Part shown: piece after piece, positions 25,662 to 33,502 of the stretch
How the letters are laid out: the number at the start of each line of letters is the position of its first letter
Numbering within the stretch: position 1 is the first letter of the stretch
Assembly (NCBI GenBank): GCA_903858295.1
Contig: CAIOIA010000024.1
Location: forward strand, 1 to 34,572
Source: an uncultured Candidatus Peregrinibacteria bacterium
Lineage (GTDB): Bacteria > Patescibacteriota > Gracilibacteria > UBA1369
Reading direction: 5' to 3'
Length of the DNA: 34,572 nucleotides
The notes under the pieces: generated by a model
Databases searched by the model: none
Told to the model about the DNA's origin: nothing
Seen by the model: the letters and a program-made list of their open reading frames with translations, nothing else
Made by a program: the position numbers and the translations under genes

Positions 25662-25796
25662 CTAAGTATTATTTTCCGCCTCGCGTCTCTCATCCGCCTC
25701 TAGCTGCTTGCGTTGAATAGTTCGATACATTTCCATACCACAGATCTCCAGTAATTTTTGGTTTTTCTGATTATCTATTTCTTGCTGTTCTTTCAT
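25662..25796 (-). CDS. 44-residue charged small protein
   Basis: This ORF runs from ATG 25796 to TAG 25662. It starts 'MKEQQEIDNQKNQKLLEI' and is rich in Glu, Lys, Arg and Gln, consistent with a short helix. Support comes from a strong promoter just upstream and from the 20-base spacing to the M15 peptidase gene, which would be its operon partner. No homologue is recognised. Confidence 0.5.
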   Translation of the reverse strand: MKEQQEIDNQKNQKLLEICGMEMYRTIQRKQLEADERREAENNT

Positions 25797-25823
25797 AGTA
25801 AATTAGATATTAGTCATCAAAAC

Positions 25824-25851
25824 ATTATACCCCAAAGACAAAGTCTGACAA
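25824..25851 (-). promoter_or_regulatory. Promoter of the small protein / M15 peptidase operon
   Basis: -35 TTGTCA (25851-25846), 16-bp spacer, perfect -10 TATAAT (25829-25824). The leader to ATG 25796 is about 20 bases. Confidence 0.65.
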
Positions 25852-25920
25852 AATCCAAAACCTTCAGAGATGAGCAAGGGCCTCTGGTTTAATCTCATAT
25901 CCGACACAAGAGAAATGACA

Positions 25921-25938
25921 AAACGGCTCCATGAAGCC
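25921..25938 (-). terminator. Possible terminator after korB
   Basis: On the minus strand GGCT-TCATGG-AGCC is followed by GTTTTG. The stem is only four pairs, so this is weak, but it lies 70-90 bases after the korB stop. Confidence 0.35.
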
Positions 25939-26009
25939 TGAAATGCATGATACAAGTGTGCGCACGCATCGTTTGACGTGGTGATTTCCGCATCTACCCG
26001 CCATCCTCT

Positions 26010-26870
26010 CTAGCAATACTTCCCCATCAACGCACTGATATCCACCTCATCAATATCCAAATTCACCGCAGCCACGTGAGCTCGCCCGGGATCTTGCTCT
26101 TCATAGGTGGGGCGCTCGGATTGATATAGAATTCCCACCGGATATTTGCCCACCTCCAGCGCCTTCTCCATAGCCATCTGGAAATTATGTCTGTCATATC
26201 CCTCCAGCTTGTCGAGATTATAAGTATTCTGGAGGAAATAAGCATAAGTATTTATCTTATTGAAAGTCACGCAGGGCTGGAAAATATCCACCAGCGCAAA
26301 GCCCTTGTGCTTGATCGCCTCTTCAAGTATTCGTGTCAAATGCACAGCGTCTCCGGCGCTTCCCCTAGCCACGAAGGTCGCCCCCAGACTCAGCGCCATT
26401 GCCATCGGATTTAGGCTCTCTTCTATGGCACCGAATGGCGATGATGGTGACTTATAACCCTTGCATGAAGTCGGCGTCATTTGGCCTTTCGTCAGGCCAT
26501 ACACCATATTGTCATGAATCAGATATGTCATGTCTATATTCCTGCGAAGCGCATGCACGAGATGCCCCACACCAATCCCATATCCACCGCCGTCCCCGGC
26601 ATCCACCAGCACTGTCAGGTCACGATTCGCCATCTTCACCCCACTCGCGACGGGGACGGCTCTCCCGTGCAGACTATGAAGACCATACACATTGACCCAG
26701 TGCACTATTTTCCCGCTACATCCGATATCGCTGACATAAGCCACCTTATGCGGTTCTATCTGCAGATTCGTCAGGGCTTGCTTCACCGCCACTTGTATAC
26801 CGAAATCACCACACCCCGGACACCAATCCGGCCTCGCCACAGTATGAAAATCTTTAAGTTCGACAGGCAT
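26010..26870 (-). CDS. korB: 2-oxoacid:ferredoxin oxidoreductase, beta subunit
   Basis: The 286-residue TPP- and [4Fe-4S]-binding subunit decarboxylates a 2-oxoacid and passes electrons to ferredoxin. It has Cys17-x2-Cys20 ('DWCPGCGD'), Cys51 ('IGCSGK') and Cys200 ('FQPCVTFN') as cluster ligands, and the TPP/Mg motif 'GDGGGYGIG' (92-100) with Asn121 in 'DNMVYGLTKGQ'. The C-terminal region fits the 2-oxoglutarate/2-oxoisovalerate-type subunits; the exact substrate cannot be fixed. Its partner alpha subunit lies about 4 kb upstream on the same strand, separated by the nrd cassette. A promoter of its own is visible. Confidence 0.93.
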   Translation of the reverse strand: MPVELKDFHTVARPDWCPGCGDFGIQVAVKQALTNLQIEPHKVAYVSDIGCSGKIVHWVNVYGLHSLHGRAVPVASGVKMANRDLTVLVDAGDGGGYGIGVGHLVHALRRNIDMTYLIHDNMVYGLTKGQMTPTSCKGYKSPSSPFGAIEESLNPMAMALSLGATFVARGSAGDAVHLTRILEEAIKHKGFALVDIFQPCVTFNKINTYAYFLQNTYNLDKLEGYDRHNFQMAMEKALEVGKYPVGILYQSERPTYEEQDPGRAHVAAVNLDIDEVDISALMGKYC

Positions 26871-26893
26871 AATCCAAATATTAAATCCAGCGT

Positions 26894-26922
26894 ATAATAA
26901 AGGCTAAAAGGCGCTCTGTAAA
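26894..26922 (-). promoter_or_regulatory. korB: Promoter of korB
   Basis: -35 TTTACA (26922-26917), 17-bp spacer, -10 TATTAT (26899-26894). It lies between the beta-barrel-like gene and korB, allowing korB to be expressed separately from korA. Confidence 0.5.
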
Positions 26923-26968
26923 TCTTATTGGTCACCGCCCCCCCATTCGAGTTTGAAATTTCCAAGAG

Positions 26969-27697
26969 CTAAAACTCGGCTCCTATGCCAGCTGTCAGCC
27001 CATGAGTAAAGTGATAGGTTTTTTCTATCTCTTCTCCTTTTATGGTGTGTGGCACGGGGGTCAGCGTCACTTCTGGAGAATACCCGGTAAAAATATTAAA
27101 ATGATGTGTAGGGAAATAGATTAATTTCAGATCCATTTTTGCAATTGGAGTTGGCTGATATTTGAGTTGTCCGGGGACACCTCCTTCCATATGAAAATAT
27201 GGTACAAATCCCACGCCCCCACCAATTTCAGTTTCGATTTCCAGATGTTTGTTTATTTGAGTGTTTATACCCGCCATTCCACCGACAAAATACTGTGGTC
27301 TAGTAGACAATGATGTCGCGTGCGAGTGTTCGGCCAATAAATGTTTTTGCATAACCATGAAGTCCACAGGGGTGACTACTAAGTTTACTGTTCGTGAATG
27401 ATCAAAAGAGGGCAAAATCGAATAAGCAGCCTCCATCCCATAGGCAGGATGTTTTCCTATCATAGCTTCAGTGCCAATGCTAAAAGCATGTTTAGTCTCA
27501 GCGCGATGATTGTGTGTATCTTCTGCATAAGCTGCGGATGAAAATCCTATTATTGAGGCGGCTGCCAAAGCTTGGATTATTCCGGGACGAAGATTAGGGA
27601 AGCTTGTATCGGGAGTAGGTGTTTCGGCTTGGTGAGGTGTAGTGCTTTCAGATGAATCCTGACCAACATCAATTAATATTCCATTCTTCTTCGCCAT
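26969..27697 (-). CDS. Exported beta-barrel-like protein
   Basis: From ATG 27697 the protein has 242 residues. A polar N-terminus of about 38 residues precedes a hydrophobic segment ending in 'SSAAYAED', a good signal-peptidase site, giving an unusually long n-region. The mature part alternates polar and hydrophobic residues in short strands with Gly turns and ends in 'TAGIGAEF', with a terminal Phe as in outer-membrane barrels. It is His-rich. The frame is open to 27769, but the promoter -35 covers that point, so ATG 27697 is chosen. The function is unknown. A porin-like fold is inferred from pattern alone. Confidence 0.6.
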   Translation of the reverse strand: MAKKNGILIDVGQDSSESTTPHQAETPTPDTSFPNLRPGIIQALAAASIIGFSSAAYAEDTHNHRAETKHAFSIGTEAMIGKHPAYGMEAAYSILPSFDHSRTVNLVVTPVDFMVMQKHLLAEHSHATSLSTRPQYFVGGMAGINTQINKHLEIETEIGGGVGFVPYFHMEGGVPGQLKYQPTPIAKMDLKLIYFPTHHFNIFTGYSPEVTLTPVPHTIKGEEIEKTYHFTHGLTAGIGAEF

Positions 27698-27740
27698 ATA
27701 TAATAACTTAATTAAATAATTCACTGTTAAAACGCCCATT

Positions 27741-27769
27741 CGGATAACATGGGAGCGGGAATTAGTCAA
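27741..27769 (-). promoter_or_regulatory. Promoter of the beta-barrel-like gene
   Basis: -35 TTGACT (27769-27764), 17-bp spacer, weak -10 TATCCG (27746-27741). It sits in the gap after nrdG. Confidence 0.4.
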
Positions 27770-27792
27770 TACTATAAAGAAGGCTTATGATC

Positions 27793-28497
27793 TCACCCCC
27801 TCACAATCATTTCCTTCACAATCCCCTTCATCTTCTCCGCTAGCCTCTCCAATTCTCCTCGCTGCGTATTCGCTACTTTTTCGAAATCAGGATTCAGCGT
27901 TTTGGCATTCCGGAAGGCTTGCAGAGCCCATCTCTTCGCGCCGGCTATCTGTCCTCCCATATCCGCTAGCACCTGCTCATTATGTACGCCGGAGATAACT
28001 GTAGTGCGGAATTCGTAGTCGATTCCACTATCCATAATCAAATTCACGCTTTCCTCCAGCACTCCATCTTTCACGGTGACGCCGACTAATTCTTTCTCAT
28101 AATTAAGCGGCATTTTTAAGTCCATGGCGACATAATCCACCAGCCCTTCCATAAGTATCTTCCGCAGCACGCCGGGATTAAGTCCATTCGTATCGAGCTT
28201 TATCGCGTAGCCCAGTAGGCGAATTTCCCGCATCCTCTCTATCAGATCGACCTGCACGGTCGGCTCCCCCCCGCATATCACCACACCCTCCAGCATCCCC
28301 TTCCTCGCCTTCAGAAAATTCATCACAGTCTCGAAAGATATTGCCGAATGTTTCATCTCCTCCAGCCTCTCCGGCAGCACGAATTCCGGATTATGACAGA
28401 AAGCGCAACGCAAATTACAACCACCGGTGAATATGATACAGGCTAATTTGCCCGGAAAATCGATGGTTGTAAACTTAGTGATTGCGGTGATAAGCAT
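27793..28497 (-). CDS. nrdG: Anaerobic ribonucleotide reductase activating protein (radical SAM)
   Basis: This radical-SAM activase uses a [4Fe-4S] cluster and SAM to install the glycyl radical on NrdD. The cluster motif Cys27-x3-Cys31-x2-Cys34 ('GGCNLRCAFCHNPE') follows 'TTIDFPGKLACIIFT', and 'VVICGGEPTVQ' (GGE motif) and 'KLDTNGLNP' are present. The 234-residue length fits the longer NrdG/PflA-like type rather than the short E. coli NrdG. The start lies one base after the stop of the glycyl-radical/glutaredoxin gene, so the two are translationally linked. Confidence 0.95.
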   Translation of the reverse strand: MLITAITKFTTIDFPGKLACIIFTGGCNLRCAFCHNPEFVLPERLEEMKHSAISFETVMNFLKARKGMLEGVVICGGEPTVQVDLIERMREIRLLGYAIKLDTNGLNPGVLRKILMEGLVDYVAMDLKMPLNYEKELVGVTVKDGVLEESVNLIMDSGIDYEFRTTVISGVHNEQVLADMGGQIAGAKRWALQAFRNAKTLNPDFEKVANTQRGELERLAEKMKGIVKEMIVRG

Positions 28498-28498
28498 C

Positions 28499-28939
28499 CT
28501 AGCAATTTAATTTAGCCACGATTTCCGATTGTTCGCTTGCTCTCCAGATTTCGGCAGATTCGTTGTTTATGGCGATGAGGGTCGGCACACTCTGAATATT
28601 GTATTTCTCAGCCATCTGCTGGAAGTCGGTATGTCTATTGTCTATCATTTCATAATTGATTTCCATCGAGTCCAGCCATGTCTTCACTGCAGGACATTTA
28701 GGGCAGGTCACGGTGGTGAATAATATCAGTTTGGCGCGTCCATCGCTCGCTTCGAGTAATGAAGTTTGGCCGTATTGCTTGTGGAAACGGGCATTGTCTT
28801 CGGCGGTGGTTTTGAAGTAAGTACGGGAATAGAATTCCGATTTCTTGCCGTGATTGTACTGGCTGACAGGGCGGTGATATCCCATCACTCGTGTCCAGAT
28901 TTCGCATTTGGTTCTCTCTGTGGTGATTTCGTTTGGCAT
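28499..28939 (-). CDS. Separate glycyl-radical domain of NrdD fused to a glutaredoxin-like domain
   Basis: The 146-residue protein has two parts. Residues 11-42 contain 'KCEIWTRVMGYHRPVSQYN' and 'GKKSEFYSRTYF', the C-terminal glycyl-radical module normally found at the end of NrdD; Gly20 in RVMGY is the expected radical site. Residues about 66-146 form a glutaredoxin/thioredoxin-like domain with Cys79-Pro-Lys-Cys82 and the cis-Pro 'SVPT' (117-120). The start is four bases after the nrdD stop (TAA AAAC ATG). Thus the radical loop and a candidate reductant for the same enzyme are on one chain. A one-base error in the local A-runs would fuse it in frame with NrdD, so a sequencing or assembly cause must be excluded. 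Confidence 0.85.
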   Translation of the reverse strand: MPNEITTERTKCEIWTRVMGYHRPVSQYNHGKKSEFYSRTYFKTTAEDNARFHKQYGQTSLLEASDGRAKLILFTTVTCPKCPAVKTWLDSMEINYEMIDNRHTDFQQMAEKYNIQSVPTLIAINNESAEIWRASEQSEIVAKLNC

Positions 28940-28943
28940 GTTT

Positions 28944-30788
28944 TTATTTTATTAAAGTTTGTAAAGTTTCTTCCATATGCATCTTCTTCAAAGCCTCTGA
29001 AGAAGTGTGTTTCTGACGAATTTCCATATCCCATTTCTCAGCTGTCAGACCGAGCTCTTCATCACAGCGCGGACAGAAATCGTGCTCTCCTCGCAGATAA
29101 CCATGCTTAGGACAGATAGAGAAAGTCGGAGAGATGGTGATATATGGCAATCGGAATTTGCTGAGAGCGGCCTTCACGAGCTTACGACAAGCTTCCGCGC
29201 TCTCAAGTCTTTCTCCGAGATAGAGATGCAGAACTGTTCCACCTGTATATTTGGTCTGAAATCTATCCTGCATTTCGAGAGCCTGGAAGACGTCATCGGT
29301 GTATTCCACAGGAAGCTGAGTAGAGTTTGTGTAATATGGGAAATCTTCAGTACCGGCCTGCAGTATGCCAGGAAATCTCTTCTTATCTTCTTTTGCGAAG
29401 CGGTAAGTGGCTCCCTCAGCCGGGCTGGCTTCCAGATTGTAGAGATTGCCGGTCTGTTCCTGGAATTCTACGAGTTTCTTGCGCATGAATAGAAGTATTT
29501 CTTCAGCAAGATCTCCACCTCTCTCGGTAGTGATATTCTCAGCGTCATCATAGAAATTTCTGATCAATTCATTTACGCCATTGACACCGATAGTCGAAAA
29601 GTGATTGTTTAGATTGCCGAGATATCGCTTGGTATAAGGGTAAAGCCCTGCATCCATCCAGCGTTGTACTTCCTGTCTCTTGAGTTCCAGTGAAGTCTTC
29701 GCCATCTCCATCAGTTCGCCGACTCTAGCCATAAGTCCTATCTTGTCCTGTCTATGGACATACCCAAGTCTAGCTCCATTGACGGTCACAACCCCGATAC
29801 TTCCGGTCATCTCAGCAGATCCGAAAAGTCCATTTCCGCGCTTCAGAAGCTGATTGAGATCGAGCTGCAGACGGCAGCACATAGAGCGAATGTGATTTGG
29901 TTTTAGGTCTGAGTTTAGGAAATTCTGGAAGTATGGAATGCCATACTTGGCTGTCATCTCGAATAATCTATCTGTATTCTTGCCATGCCAGTCGAAATCC
30001 TGGGTGATGTTGTAAGTCGGGATAGGGAAAGTGAAAACTCTACCTTTCGCGTCTCCTTTCAGCATTACTTCGATATACGCTTTGTTTAGCATCGCCATCT
30101 CGGCACCCAATTCTCCGAAAGTATATTCATAAGGCACTCCGCCGAGTAGTAAGCGTTTCTCACGCAAATCTTCAGGGCAATTCCAGTCAAGTGTGATATT
30201 TGTGAAAGGCGTCTGTGTTCCCCAGCGGGAAGGGACGTTCAGATTGAACACGAAGACCTGTATGCAGTCATAAGTGTATTTGTAAGTCTTGTCGAGAATA
30301 TATTTTTCGAGAGCTTCTCCTTCGAGTCCCAGCTCCTTCATCTCGACGCGCAAAGCGTCGCTGAATTTGCGGACGAAGGGGGCGAGATAAGTGTCGAAAG
30401 AAGAGAATGCCTGCGCTCCAGCCCATTCATTCTGTACGGTTCCGAGGAAATTTACCATTTGCCCGACAGCGGCTTGCAGGTTTTTCGGGGCTGTAGCATC
30501 TACTTTATTGGCTACACCATTAAAACCTTCTTCAAGTAATTGTCTGAGAGACCAGCCAGCGCAGTACCCGGCGAACATATCAAGATCATGTATGTGGAAG
30601 TCCCCATCGCGATGTGATTGGCCGACTTTCTCGGGATATATATGAGATAACCAGTAATTGGCAGTTACCTTGCCTGAAGTATTCAAGATCATTCCGCCGA
30701 GAGAATAGCCTTGATTGGAATTGGCATTTACTCTCCAATCCGATCGTGAAAGATATTCCTCGAGTGCTTCTTTGACCTTGATAGTCAT
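28944..30788 (-). CDS. nrdD: Class III anaerobic ribonucleotide reductase, catalytic part lacking the glycyl-radical loop
   Basis: NrdD makes deoxyribonucleotides without oxygen. From ATG 30788 there are 614 residues: 'GDFHIHDLD', 'YCAGWSL' (Cys76), 'SMCCRLQLDL' (Cys304/305, thiyl-radical region), 'NLEASPAEG', and a zinc motif 'CPKH' (Cys559) and 'CPRC' (Cys572, Cys575). It stops 39 residues after the zinc motif, without the usual RVxGY loop, which lies in the next ORF. No ATP-cone precedes the catalytic domain. The frame continues to ATG 30821, but predicted transcription begins near 30817, so 30788 is preferred. Activator and redoxin follow in the same operon. Confidence 0.93.
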   Translation of the reverse strand: MTIKVKEALEEYLSRSDWRVNANSNQGYSLGGMILNTSGKVTANYWLSHIYPEKVGQSHRDGDFHIHDLDMFAGYCAGWSLRQLLEEGFNGVANKVDATAPKNLQAAVGQMVNFLGTVQNEWAGAQAFSSFDTYLAPFVRKFSDALRVEMKELGLEGEALEKYILDKTYKYTYDCIQVFVFNLNVPSRWGTQTPFTNITLDWNCPEDLREKRLLLGGVPYEYTFGELGAEMAMLNKAYIEVMLKGDAKGRVFTFPIPTYNITQDFDWHGKNTDRLFEMTAKYGIPYFQNFLNSDLKPNHIRSMCCRLQLDLNQLLKRGNGLFGSAEMTGSIGVVTVNGARLGYVHRQDKIGLMARVGELMEMAKTSLELKRQEVQRWMDAGLYPYTKRYLGNLNNHFSTIGVNGVNELIRNFYDDAENITTERGGDLAEEILLFMRKKLVEFQEQTGNLYNLEASPAEGATYRFAKEDKKRFPGILQAGTEDFPYYTNSTQLPVEYTDDVFQALEMQDRFQTKYTGGTVLHLYLGERLESAEACRKLVKAALSKFRLPYITISPTFSICPKHGYLRGEHDFCPRCDEELGLTAEKWDMEIRQKHTSSEALKKMHMEETLQTLIK

Positions 30789-30821
30789 TTTTATGCTTGT
30801 TAAGGGTAATTGCGATTGCAT

Positions 30822-30867
30822 ACATTATCTAGAGTATCATTTATCAATGCAATACTAGATATGGTAT
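30822..30867 (-). promoter_or_regulatory. nrdD: nrdD promoter with two NrdR-box-like sites
   Basis: -35 TTGCAT (30852-30847), 17-bp spacer, -10 GATAAT (30829-30824). Two sites, ATACCATATCTAGTAT (30867-30852) and ATACTCTAGATAATGT (30837-30822), each match 12 of 16 positions of the NrdR consensus acaCwATATATwGtgt. They are 30 bp apart, about three helical turns, and cover the -35 and -10, the typical arrangement for NrdR repression. Confidence 0.6.
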
Positions 30868-30924
30868 TTTGATTTGACCCAAGTACTAAAAAATTTCCTG
30901 AAACAACAAAGTGTAATTTAATCC

Positions 30925-32760
30925 CTAGAGCTTCCCATTTCTCTTCGCCAGAATATTTTTCGTGCTCTTCAGAATCTCATCCGCCGTGAATTGTCGTCCA
31001 GACCATTTGAGAATTTTCTCGTCCATGTATATGCCGGTTTTCTCAGCAATCACGCTACACATCTGTCCTTCGTAATTCATTTCCACGCCGACTTTGTATT
31101 TTGATTTGGAGAGAATTTTGCGAATTTCTTCAGTATGAAATGGGATGAAATAAATTATTTGCAGTAGATTAGCCTTAATTCCGTCGCGCTTAAGCATCTG
31201 CATAGTCTCGAGTACGGCGTCTTTCGGCGATCCCCAAGTGACGAAAGTGATGTCCGCTTCCTCATCCGAGTAGGCGGGGCCGGCTACGTATGATCCTTCT
31301 GCGCCAGGTCCGACAAGTAGCGGAGCGGGTAAATCCTTCAGACAATATCCCAGCTTGCGCATGCGTTTCTCATGCATGGCTGTGCGATTTTCTTCGGTCT
31401 CAGTGAGGTCACCCGACTCATCATGTTCGTCAGTGGAGGATCGATGTCTGCCACCAAGCATTCCAGGAAGCACTCGCGGCGACACTCCATTTTCCTCGAA
31501 TTTATAGCGCAGAAATCCGTCGTCGGCAGTATTGTATCCATTCGCCTTGAGACTGGCCACTTCCGCTTCATCACGAATCAATCGTCCTCTATCCACATGC
31601 AGCTCGCTAGTATCATAAAGCGGCACTGATTTTACGGATTCACCGAGATGCTTGTCACCAAGCACCAGAGCCGGCATTTGATACTTATCAGCAATATTGA
31701 AAGCCTCAAAAGTTTTATAAAATAATTCATAATAATCCCCCGGCGCGACCACCAGCCTCGGGAATTCTCCCTGCGAAGCATGCATGACGAAGCGCAAATC
31801 GCTCTGCTCAGTGCGGGTCGGCAGTCCTGTAGACGGCCCTCCCCTCATCGCTTCATAGCAGACCACAGGAGTCTCTATCATCCCAGCCATGCCGAGAGCC
31901 TCAGACATAAGGGCAAATCCGCCACCGGAAGTCGCGGTAAGCGCGCGCACTCCAGCCCAGGAGGCACCGATAGCCATATTCATGGCGGCCAATTCATCTT
32001 CAGTATGCTTGACTATGACATTGAAATCCTTGGCCGCATTAGACATGAAATGCAGTATCGAGGACGAAGGCGTCATCGGATATTCAGCCACAAATTTCAC
32101 CCCGGCCTTGAGAGCCGCCATCCCCACAGCATCATTGCCGGTGATAAGCATACGGCGCGGGCCCCCCTCGACCACCCTCAGTCCGACTCCGAACCCTTCC
32201 ACATCATAATTCGCCAGCACGTAGTCATATCCCGCCCGCGCCGCCGCCAGATTATTCTGCACTACGGCATCGCCTTTCCTGGCCAGAGATTCGCGCAAAA
32301 TGTCCAGATAGATGTCGAGTCCATATCCGAGCAGAGCCAGGGTTGCACCTACTCCCACCGTGTTTCGCGTGATGTCGCCTTTGCCGACTTCCATTGCGAT
32401 CTTCTTCAGCGGCACGTGATAAGAGTTCACGCCTGCAGGAAACACATAGCCCACCACAGCATCAGCGTCATATATCACTCCCCCGCCTTCTACTAATTCC
32501 TTCACATGCAAATCCAGAGTCTCCTTGTTCATGGCCAGCAGCAAGTCCAGAATTTCTCTATGCACGGCCACTTCGAAGTCAGCCACTCTTATCACATTGG
32601 AATTATGCCCGCCTCGGATGAGCGAAGGATATTCCGCATTCCCGAACACAGATAGTCCGCCACGCATGCAGCTTAGCCCGAAGAAATGCCCCGCGGACTG
32701 AATCCCAAACCCGGCCTCCCCTCCAATCATCCATGTCAAATCATTAATCTTCTTCGCCAT
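30925..32760 (-). CDS. korA: 2-oxoacid:ferredoxin oxidoreductase, fused gamma-alpha subunit
   Basis: The 611-residue protein is the gamma-alpha fusion of the KorA type. The gamma domain (about 5-185) has 'IGGEAGFGIQSAGHFF' and 'SLIRGGHNSNVIR'; the alpha domain (about 205-470) has 'EYPMTPSSSILHF', 'TSGGGFALMSEALG', 'RGGPSTGLPTRTEQSDL' and 'LGDKHLGES'; a C-terminal transketolase-C-like domain follows. With KorB it would form an oxidoreductase that makes acyl-CoA and reduced ferredoxin. Its usual neighbour korB lies about 4 kb downstream beyond the nrd genes. ATG 32760 is preceded by an extended -10 but no SD. Confidence 0.93.
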   Translation of the reverse strand: MAKKINDLTWMIGGEAGFGIQSAGHFFGLSCMRGGLSVFGNAEYPSLIRGGHNSNVIRVADFEVAVHREILDLLLAMNKETLDLHVKELVEGGGVIYDADAVVGYVFPAGVNSYHVPLKKIAMEVGKGDITRNTVGVGATLALLGYGLDIYLDILRESLARKGDAVVQNNLAAARAGYDYVLANYDVEGFGVGLRVVEGGPRRMLITGNDAVGMAALKAGVKFVAEYPMTPSSSILHFMSNAAKDFNVIVKHTEDELAAMNMAIGASWAGVRALTATSGGGFALMSEALGMAGMIETPVVCYEAMRGGPSTGLPTRTEQSDLRFVMHASQGEFPRLVVAPGDYYELFYKTFEAFNIADKYQMPALVLGDKHLGESVKSVPLYDTSELHVDRGRLIRDEAEVASLKANGYNTADDGFLRYKFEENGVSPRVLPGMLGGRHRSSTDEHDESGDLTETEENRTAMHEKRMRKLGYCLKDLPAPLLVGPGAEGSYVAGPAYSDEEADITFVTWGSPKDAVLETMQMLKRDGIKANLLQIIYFIPFHTEEIRKILSKSKYKVGVEMNYEGQMCSVIAEKTGIYMDEKILKWSGRQFTADEILKSTKNILAKRNGKL

Positions 32761-32790
32761 ATAGATATAGTCAAAATAATCCCCCAGAAC

Positions 32791-32799
32791 TATATATCA
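32791..32799 (-). promoter_or_regulatory. korA: Possible extended -10 of korA
   Basis: TGATATATA on the minus strand, about 31 bases before ATG 32760, fits TGnTATAAT. No -35 at standard spacing is visible. Confidence 0.35.
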
Positions 32800-33040
32800 C
32801 AAACCCGCCCAACAAATCGAATGTTAGAGTAGATTTTCCCGGACACCAAGAGAACAAAAAATTAATTTATATTTTATCGAAACAACACACTAGCAATATG
32901 TCCGCGATATCTAGATGGCTTATCTGCGAGCAAAAACAGACCAAAAACCTAGGCCGGGCGGACAGAGAAATATTCATCACTTGACGGTTAATATAAAAAA
33001 GAGGAGTAAAAGATCAACCCATTTGAAAAAGAAAAACAAC

Positions 33041-33502
33041 ATGAATAAAGGAATGACTGTCGGAGTGAGGGCGATAATATGTTTGGAAGATGGACTGTTA
33101 ATGGTTCAGCATCATGAAGCGGAACGCGGGAAGTTTTTCGTGTTTCCAGGTGGAGGAGTCGAAGATGGAGAGACTTTGTTTTCTGCTATCGAACGTGAAG
33201 TTATGGAAGAAACGAATATTAAGGTTAAAGCGGATAGAATAGTTTACATCAGAGAAGTGAAATATAATGGGCAGGTTGGTCTGGAATTTTATATATTTTG
33301 TCAGTGGATTTCAGGGAAGGTGATGCTCGGCAAGGATCCTGAATTATCCAATCAAAAACAGATTCTGGAGAATGCAAAAATAATCAGTTTTGATGAATTG
33401 TCCAAGTTAAATTGGTTCCCTGAGGAATTACACAATCGTCTGTTGATTGATTATAAGAGAGGCTTTCCCGGTCCTATATATTTAGGAGTAAGTGAAATAT
33501 AA
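33041..33502 (+). CDS. NUDIX hydrolase
   Basis: The 153-residue protein has a complete NUDIX box: 'GGGVEDGE', seven residues, then 'REVMEETNI', giving the metal-binding Glu residues. The family cleaves nucleoside diphosphates linked to another moiety; the substrate cannot be read. The sequence resembles the small MutT/ADP-ribose-type NUDIX proteins. The frame is open from 32915, but its first 42 residues are a basic stretch without NUDIX features, so ATG 33041 is chosen. It is divergent from korA and has no close operon partner. Confidence 0.88.
   Translation: MNKGMTVGVRAIICLEDGLLMVQHHEAERGKFFVFPGGGVEDGETLFSAIEREVMEETNIKVKADRIVYIREVKYNGQVGLEFYIFCQWISGKVMLGKDPELSNQKQILENAKIISFDELSKLNWFPEELHNRLLIDYKRGFPGPIYLGVSEI

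Noticed and set aside
32915-33040. N-terminal extension of the NUDIX hydrolase
   Set aside because: It is a basic, low-complexity stretch with no NUDIX features; ATG 33041 gives the usual family length.
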